64,000 bases of DNA from Enterocloster bolteae (GTDB lineage: Bacteria > Bacillota > Clostridia > Lachnospirales > Lachnospiraceae), in contig NZ_CP022464.2 of assembly GCF_002234575.2 (NCBI RefSeq), forward strand, positions 1,612,001-1,676,000, read 5' to 3'. Positions 59,368-64,000 of this stretch are shown here, piece after piece (within the stretch, counting starts at the first letter, position 1; each line of letters opens with the position of its first letter). The notes beneath the pieces were generated by a model, which was given only the letters and a program-made list of their open reading frames with translations, had not been told where the DNA came from and made no database searches. Made by a program: the position numbers and the translations under genes.

Positions 59368-60374
59368 TCCAGATTCAGGTTGCGTACGGAATTGCGGATA
59401 ATCAGGGAGGCTTTTAATATGGGAAGCTCTGCCCGGACCCCGGATTCCAGATAACCGTGGATAAAGTCAATGGCGGTTCCTGCCAGTTTGCGGACAGGGA
59501 TGCTGACCGTTGACAGGGGCGGAGTCACAAAATTAGCCATGATACAGTCATCGTAGCCAAATACGGACAAATGGTCCGGAATCCGCAGCCCAAGGATGTA
59601 ACAGGCCCGGTAGATATTGAAGGCGGTCATGTCGTTGCAGGCAAAGATCGCCTCAGGGCGGTCGGGCTTTTGAAGCAGCTGCAGGATCCGGCCGGGAGTG
59701 GTCCCCATATCCTCCGGGTTGATGTCAAAGAGCATGTGGCTGGGGCGGCAGTCCAGCCCGTGCTCCTTAAGGGCCTGGGCCATGCCGTCATAGCGGTCCC
59801 GGTAGGTGAGGTTGTCAAAGCTCTGGAAGATGCCGCCGATATTTTTATGCCCCAGCTTAATCATGTAGGAAACCGCCTCGTAGGCGGCTTTTTTGTTGTC
59901 CAGACGGAGGCAGTGCTCTATATCATCCTCGAAGGAGCGGTTTAAATACACATAAGGGATGTCGTACTTTGCCAGGTTCATGATATGGTCATGCTGGCTG
60001 GTGACCGGGGTAATGATGACCCCGGCTATATCCATGCCGATTAAATTTTCTAAAATCTGTTTTTCTTTTTCCAGGCTGTATTCCGTGTTGTTCAGGTAAA
60101 TGATATAGCCCTTTTCTGCTGCACAGGCTTCCAGGTACTGTTCCAGCTTGGTGTAGTAGATATTAGTCAGGGAAGGCAGGACCAGAGCCAGAGCTTGGCG
60201 GCGTCCGGTCTTCAGGTTGACAGCCAGGGTGTTGGGCCGGTATCCCAGTTCCGCAACTGTTTCCAGTATTTTCTGCTTTGTCTCTTCTTTTAAGTATCCT
60301 TTGCCGGAAAGGGCGCGGGAAACCGTGCAGACGGAATAGCCGCATCTTTTTGCCACGTCTTTGATTGTTACCAT
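59364..60374 (-). CDS. LacI-family transcriptional regulator
   Basis: A 336-residue repressor. ATG 60374 is preceded by GGGAGG and starts MVTIKDVAKRCGYSVCTVSRALSGKGYLKEETKQKIL, the LacI helix-turn-helix with hinge helix. The longer frame from 60509 has no support. The sugar-binding domain (about 60-330) contains LALVLPSLTNIYYTKLEQYLEACA and PEAIFACNDMTAFNIYRACYILGLRIPDHLSVFGYDDCIMANFVTPPLSTV. Divergent from the TRAP operon, whose two operators at 60560-60608 it very likely binds. Confidence 0.93.
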   Translation of the reverse strand: MVTIKDVAKRCGYSVCTVSRALSGKGYLKEETKQKILETVAELGYRPNTLAVNLKTGRRQALALVLPSLTNIYYTKLEQYLEACAAEKGYIIYLNNTEYSLEKEKQILENLIGMDIAGVIITPVTSQHDHIMNLAKYDIPYVYLNRSFEDDIEHCLRLDNKKAAYEAVSYMIKLGHKNIGGIFQSFDNLTYRDRYDGMAQALKEHGLDCRPSHMLFDINPEDMGTTPGRILQLLQKPDRPEAIFACNDMTAFNIYRACYILGLRIPDHLSVFGYDDCIMANFVTPPLSTVSIPVRKLAGTAIDFIHGYLESGVRAELPILKASLIIRNSVRNLNLD

Positions 60375-60559
60375 ATTCCGGTCCACCTCCCTGTGATTCA
60401 CTGAAAATGTATACACAGTTATTGTAAAGGTTTCTTGAAATAATGTCAAAATGAAAGCAGAAAAAAAACAGGAACTTTTAAAAAATAAGTCGAATTGTGA
60501 AGATTGCATAAAAATAACGTTAAAATTCTGTTAAACTTTTTTGCAGAAACTACTTGATG

Positions 60560-60608
60560 GAAAATATGTAAACGTTTATACTAAATGAGGAAAATATGTA
60601 AACGTTTA
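60560..60608. promoter_or_regulatory. Two LacI-type operators 30 bp apart
   Basis: GAAAATATGTAAACGTTTA occurs at 60560-60578 and again at 60590-60608. Each holds the palindrome TAAACGTTTA (centre CG), the typical LacI-family site. The 30-bp spacing is close to three helical turns, so both can be bound on one face. They lie between the divergent LacI gene and the DctP gene. Confidence 0.8.
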
Positions 60609-60651
60609 GCGAAAGCTGTTACGCTGGACAACGTAAGGAAAGGGGATAACA

Positions 60652-61713
60652 ATGAAAAAGAGAGTATTATTAGCAGGTGTTCTTACCGCAGCAATGATGG
60701 CAGTTACGGCATGTAACGGCATGCCGGGTATGGGAAATGCCCAGCCAGCTGCAACCCAGGCAAAGGAAGGGGACAGCAGTGAGGCTGCTGCAGGCGATGA
60801 CAAGGTATATGAGTTAAAGATTTCAACTTCCCAGACAGAGCAGGCCCTGATTACCAGGAACTACCAGAAGCTGGCTGATGTGTTAAATGAGAAATCAGGC
60901 GGCAGGCTGAAGGTAAGTGTGTTCCCGTCCGGCCAGCTTGGCAGTGACGAGGATGTGCTGGAGCAGGCCATCCAGGGCGCTAATGTTGCAGTTAACACAG
61001 ATGCTTCCCGTATGGGACAGTATGTGAAGGATTTCTCCATTCTGATGATGGGTTACTTTGCAGATAACTACGAGGAGTGCTATAAGATAACACAGACCGA
61101 TACATTTAAGGGCTGGACAGATTCCCTGTCCAAGGACCATGGAATTAAAATCCTGTCCTTTACATTCTACGACGGCCCGCGCCATTTTATGACAAACAAG
61201 CCAATCAACACGCCAGAGGACTTAAAGGGCATGAGAATCCGTACCATCGGACAGGAAGTATGTACCGAGACCATCCAGGCCATGGGCGCTACTCCTATTT
61301 CCATGTCATGGGGCGAGGTTTACAACGGAATCCAGTCCAAGGCACTGGAGGGCTGCGAGGCACAAAACACATCTACATATCCATCCAGACTGTATGAAGT
61401 GTGCAAGTATCAGTCCAAGACAGGACACTTCCAGCTGATGCAGGGATTAATCTGCGGCCAGAGCTGGTTTGAGAGCCTGCCGGAAGATTTGCAGACACTG
61501 CTGGTTGAGACCTCCATCGAGGTTGGCCAGGAAACAGCTGCTGACGTAATGACAGAGGCTGACGAGGCTGAGAAGGCAATGGTTGAAGCAGGAATGACCA
61601 TCGTAGAGCCTGACCTTGCTCCATTTAAGGCAGCCGTTGATCCTGTATATGAGAAACTTGGCTATGCTGAACTGAGAGATAAACTGTACAAGGAGATTGG
61701 TAAGACCAACTAA
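60652..61713 (+). CDS. dctP: TRAP transporter substrate-binding lipoprotein (DctP family)
   Basis: A 353-residue binding protein with signal MKKRVLLAGVLTAAMMAVTAC (lipobox, Cys21) and a short linker. The mature core LKISTSQTEQALITRNYQKLADVLNEKSGGRLKVSVFPSGQLGSDEDVLEQAIQGANVAVNTDASRMGQYV and YDGPRHFMTNKPINTPEDLKGMRIRTIGQEVCTETIQAMGATPISMSWGEVYNGIQSKALEGCE carry the conserved Arg/Asn/Glu ligand positions for a carboxylate. It is the cognate binding protein for DctQM, which follow at 40 bp. AAAGGGGATAACA precedes the ATG. Confidence 0.94.
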   Translation: MKKRVLLAGVLTAAMMAVTACNGMPGMGNAQPAATQAKEGDSSEAAAGDDKVYELKISTSQTEQALITRNYQKLADVLNEKSGGRLKVSVFPSGQLGSDEDVLEQAIQGANVAVNTDASRMGQYVKDFSILMMGYFADNYEECYKITQTDTFKGWTDSLSKDHGIKILSFTFYDGPRHFMTNKPINTPEDLKGMRIRTIGQEVCTETIQAMGATPISMSWGEVYNGIQSKALEGCEAQNTSTYPSRLYEVCKYQSKTGHFQLMQGLICGQSWFESLPEDLQTLLVETSIEVGQETAADVMTEADEAEKAMVEAGMTIVEPDLAPFKAAVDPVYEKLGYAELRDKLYKEIGKTN

Positions 61714-61753
61714 TTCCAAGGTACATTCCGCAATACAGAAAGGAAGCTTTTAA

Positions 61754-62236
61754 ATGAAAAAAATTTCTGCTGTTATTTTAAAGACAGAGGAGCTTCTGGC
61801 CGGTGCAATGTTATGCATGATTGCCGTTCTGGTGTTCTGGTCCGCAGTGGCCAGAACCATCGGAATGCCGGTGAACTGGGCTCAGGATGTTTCGCTGCTG
61901 GCATTTGGATGGCTGACCTTTATCGGCTCTGATATCATCATCAAGAGCGGCGGCCTGATTCGAATCGACATGCTGTCCAACCGGTTCCCCAAGGCGGTCC
62001 AGAAGACTCTGATGCTGGTGTTTGACGTTTTCATGCTGCTGTTTTTATTGATACTGATTGTTTACGGATTCCTGCTGGTATCCCAGAGCTGGAACCGTAC
62101 CTTTAATACCCTGAAGATGAGCTATGCCTGGTGTACTCTGGCAGTACCGGTGGGCTCCCTGCTGATGTTTTTCAGCATGATTGGCAAGATGCTCGGTGAT
62201 ATCAGGAAACCAATGAAAGAATGGGGGGTTAATTAA
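61754..62236 (+). CDS. dctQ: TRAP transporter small permease (DctQ)
   Basis: A 160-residue protein with four transmembrane helices (about 12-35, 45-70, 85-110, 125-150). The RTIGMPVNWAQDVSLLAFGWLTFIGSDIIIKSGGLIRIDMLSNRFPKAVQ region is the DctQ family signature. AAAGGAAG lies upstream. Its TAA shares its last A with the DctM ATG, showing translational coupling. Confidence 0.93.
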   Translation: MKKISAVILKTEELLAGAMLCMIAVLVFWSAVARTIGMPVNWAQDVSLLAFGWLTFIGSDIIIKSGGLIRIDMLSNRFPKAVQKTLMLVFDVFMLLFLLILIVYGFLLVSQSWNRTFNTLKMSYAWCTLAVPVGSLLMFFSMIGKMLGDIRKPMKEWGVN

Positions 62237-63525
62237 TGTTAAGTGCTGTTGGATTTTTCTTAATACTCCTGTTCCTCGGAATGCCGGTGGCCTTTGCCAT
62301 TGCAGTGTCCGGATTTTCCTTCTTCCTGATGAGGCCTGAGATTCCGTGGACGATTCTGGTGCAGAAATCCCTGTCCACCACCCAGTCCTTTACCATGCTT
62401 GCGATTCCGCTGTTTATTTTTGCCGGCAACCTGATGAACAACACAGGTATCACATCACGTCTGGTAAAGCTGGCAAACGTGCTGACCGGCCATATGTACG
62501 GTTCCATTGGACAGGTTTCCGTGGTTCTCTCAACCCTGATGGGCGGCGTATCCGGTTCCGCAGTTGCAGATGCAGCCATGGAATGCCGTATCCTTGGGCC
62601 TGAGATGACAAAGAGAGGCTACGCGCCGGGCTGGGCCGCTGCAATCAACTGTCTGTCAGGACTGATTGTAGCCACGATTCCGCCTTCCATGGGCCTGATT
62701 CTGTACGGCACTGTGGGTGAGGTTTCCATTGGCCGCCTGTTCGTAGCCGGATTCCTTCCAGGCATCATTATGTGTATCTTCATGATGATTGCCACATCCT
62801 GGTCCGCGCGCCACTACGGATATCAGCCTGACCATGACAAGCCGTCACCTCCAGGGGTTATCATCAAGTCCTGTTTTGAGAGTATATGGGCGCTTATGTT
62901 CCCAATCCTGCTGATTGTGCTGATTCGTTTCGGTGTCATGACCCCGTCGGAATCCGGTGCCTTTGCCGTATTCTACGCACTGTTCGTAGGTATCTTTATT
63001 TATAAGGAACTGAACCTAGAGAAGTTTAAGAAATGTATTGTGGACAGCGTAAAGGATTTATCCGTGATTACCATGATTCTGGCTTTCTCCGGCATATTCA
63101 GCTACGGCGTTGTATTTGACCAGCTGCCAAAGACCCTGACCACTTTGCTGGTAGGTCTGACCAGCAATAAATACGTGCTTCTGCTGCTGATTTTAATTAT
63201 GCTGACTGTGTTCGGTATGTTCATGGAGACAACGGTCATTACCCTGATCGTTACCCCCATACTGATTCCGATTATCACACAGTACGGAATTGACCCGGTT
63301 CACTTCGGCATCATCATGATGACCATTGTTACCATGGGCTGTTCCACGCCTCCTGTTGGAGTTGCGTTATACACCTGTTCCAATATCATGGACTGCTCGG
63401 TGCAGGAGACCACGAAGTATTCGCTGCCGTTGTTCATAGCTATTATGGCCACGCTGGCTATCTGCGTATTCTTCCCGGATCTGGTGCTGTTCCTGCCAAA
63501 TATGATTTATGGTACAAGTATGTAA
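62236..63525 (+). CDS. dctM: TRAP transporter large permease (DctM)
   Basis: A 429-residue permease with about 12 transmembrane segments: GFFLILLFLGMPVAFAIAVSG, FTMLAIPLFIFAGNLMNNTG, the conserved GSIGQVSVVLSTLMGGVSGSAVADAAMECRILGPEMTKRGYAPGWAAAINCLSGLIVATIPPSMGLILYG, and a C-terminal half with LIMLTVFGMFMETTVITLIVTPILIPIITQYGIDPVHFGIIMMTIVTMGCSTPPVGVALYTCSNI. It carries the sodium-coupled solute path. Last gene of the operon before a strong terminator. Confidence 0.95.
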   Translation: MLSAVGFFLILLFLGMPVAFAIAVSGFSFFLMRPEIPWTILVQKSLSTTQSFTMLAIPLFIFAGNLMNNTGITSRLVKLANVLTGHMYGSIGQVSVVLSTLMGGVSGSAVADAAMECRILGPEMTKRGYAPGWAAAINCLSGLIVATIPPSMGLILYGTVGEVSIGRLFVAGFLPGIIMCIFMMIATSWSARHYGYQPDHDKPSPPGVIIKSCFESIWALMFPILLIVLIRFGVMTPSESGAFAVFYALFVGIFIYKELNLEKFKKCIVDSVKDLSVITMILAFSGIFSYGVVFDQLPKTLTTLLVGLTSNKYVLLLLILIMLTVFGMFMETTVITLIVTPILIPIITQYGIDPVHFGIIMMTIVTMGCSTPPVGVALYTCSNIMDCSVQETTKYSLPLFIAIMATLAICVFFPDLVLFLPNMIYGTSM

Positions 63526-63537
63526 TCTGATTTTTAT

Positions 63538-63584
63538 AAAGCCCGGCAAGGGCTGCCTCTAAGGGGCAGCCCTTGCCGGGCTTT
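63538..63584 (+). terminator. Terminator after dctM
   Basis: A stem of about 18 bp (GCCCGGCAAGGGCTGCC and its complement) with a short TCTAAG-type loop, preceded by AAA and followed by TTTTAG. It can end transcription of the TRAP operon; it may also act on the other strand. Confidence 0.9.
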
Positions 63585-63642
63585 TAGGATGATTATTTTT
63601 TAAATCTGGGACAGACCCATAAACCGGCCCAAGGATAATATT

Positions 63643-64000
63643 TTATTCGACAGCTTTAATTCCCATCTCATCTAACTGTTTCAAATGATCGCGCATACCC
63701 TGCAATACTTCCGGTGAATGTCCTTTCCATCCCATAGCTTCAGCAACAATTTTTAACGGCTGGGTTGTTCGGTATGACTTTGTCGGGTTCCCGGGAAATT
63801 TCTTATCCGTTACATTTGGGTCGTCTTCAAATTCTCCCGTTGGCTCCACAACAAAAATCCGCTGCTTTCCATCTCCCGAAGCCAGCTCTGCTCCCCAGAT
63901 GGCAGCGTCCAAGGTCCCTGTAAAATAAACATAGTTGGCAACCCTGTTTTCATCATAATTAGATAAATACCCCGGCACCAACAGATCCCCCACGCTTAAA
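63643..64000 (-). CDS. arr: Rifamycin ADP-ribosyltransferase (Arr), 5' part outside window
   Basis: The last 119 residues of an Arr-type enzyme that ADP-ribosylates rifamycins using NAD and so inactivates the drug. LSVGDLLVPGYLSNYDENRVANYVYFTGTLDAAIWGAELASGDGKQRIFVVEPTGEFEDDPNVTDKKFPGNPTKSYRTTQPLKIVAEAMGWKGHSPEVLQGMRDHLKQL matches the Arr family, including the ANYVYFT stretch, the AIWGAELA helix, and the conserved EPTGxxEDDPNVTDKKFPGNPTxSYRT segment with the catalytic Asp in the family. The reading frame runs past base 64000 with no stop, so the start (some 20-25 codons away) is not seen. Intact as far as visible. Confidence 0.9.
   Translation of the reverse strand, partial: LSVGDLLVPGYLSNYDENRVANYVYFTGTLDAAIWGAELASGDGKQRIFVVEPTGEFEDDPNVTDKKFPGNPTKSYRTTQPLKIVAEAMGWKGHSPEVLQGMRDHLKQLDEMGIKAVE

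Overview
The window looks like a chromosome segment of a gut Clostridia species, most likely Lachnospiraceae (Enterocloster / Clostridium clostridioforme type). This is inferred from gene style, from AGGAGG-type ribosome binding sites before most genes, from lipobox signals, and from the mix of ABC, TRAP and Liv transporters, FeoA-DtxR, and a D,D-carboxypeptidase with cell-wall-binding repeats. It was not tested by any search.

Positions 1-5617 hold a partial oligopeptide ABC ATPase, a TudS-related protein, and a carbohydrate ABC operon (ATPase, two permeases, binding lipoprotein). The ATPase is interrupted by one extra T in a T9 run.

Positions about 5618-31971 form a mosaic of mobile DNA. 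It contains an IS1182-like relic and an IS200/IS605 transposase gene split by a 6.35-kb integrative mobilizable element (IME). The IME carries a large serine recombinase, MobV relaxase, RepA_N-type protein, Cys-rich protein, DUF4365-like protein, XRE regulator and a candidate oriT, and is bounded by 20-bp inverted repeats (19/20 identical). Two IS66 remnants, a decayed prim-pol/DUF927 replication gene, a divergent PsuG plus ribose-type ABC operon, a group II intron with a wrecked reverse transcriptase, an IS4-type transposase with a -1 frame break, a RelE/Phd-type toxin-antitoxin pair and a MazF-type toxin follow. The mosaic ends by cutting feoB inside its NGRFP motif.

Positions 31972-36110 return to chromosome-type genes: truncated feoB, feoA, a divergent DtxR-type regulator, a DUF6106-like membrane protein, and a GntR regulator. 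The regulator sits at the head of a catabolic cluster (35463-46886): a GldA-like dehydrogenase, a LivKHMGF transporter, a DapA/NanA-type aldolase, and EtfB-EtfA-GlcD resembling flavin-based electron-bifurcating lactate dehydrogenases. Very AT-rich repeats before gntR, gldA and dapA look like shared operators.

Positions 47114-54381 hold guaB, a protein with two NUDIX domains, a zinc-ribbon protein, a D-Ala-D-Ala carboxypeptidase, a DUF3788 protein and a large lipoprotein.

Positions 54523-63525 form a TRAP transport and signalling region: a YesM-type histidine kinase, a YesN-like response regulator without a recognisable AraC domain, a DctP binding protein and a mannose-6-phosphate isomerase in one operon; then a convergent LacI regulator and a DctP-DctQ-DctM operon preceded by two identical operators exactly 30 bp apart. 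The window ends in a 5'-incomplete arr gene (rifamycin ADP-ribosyltransferase) on the minus strand. No tRNA, rRNA or CRISPR array was recognised.
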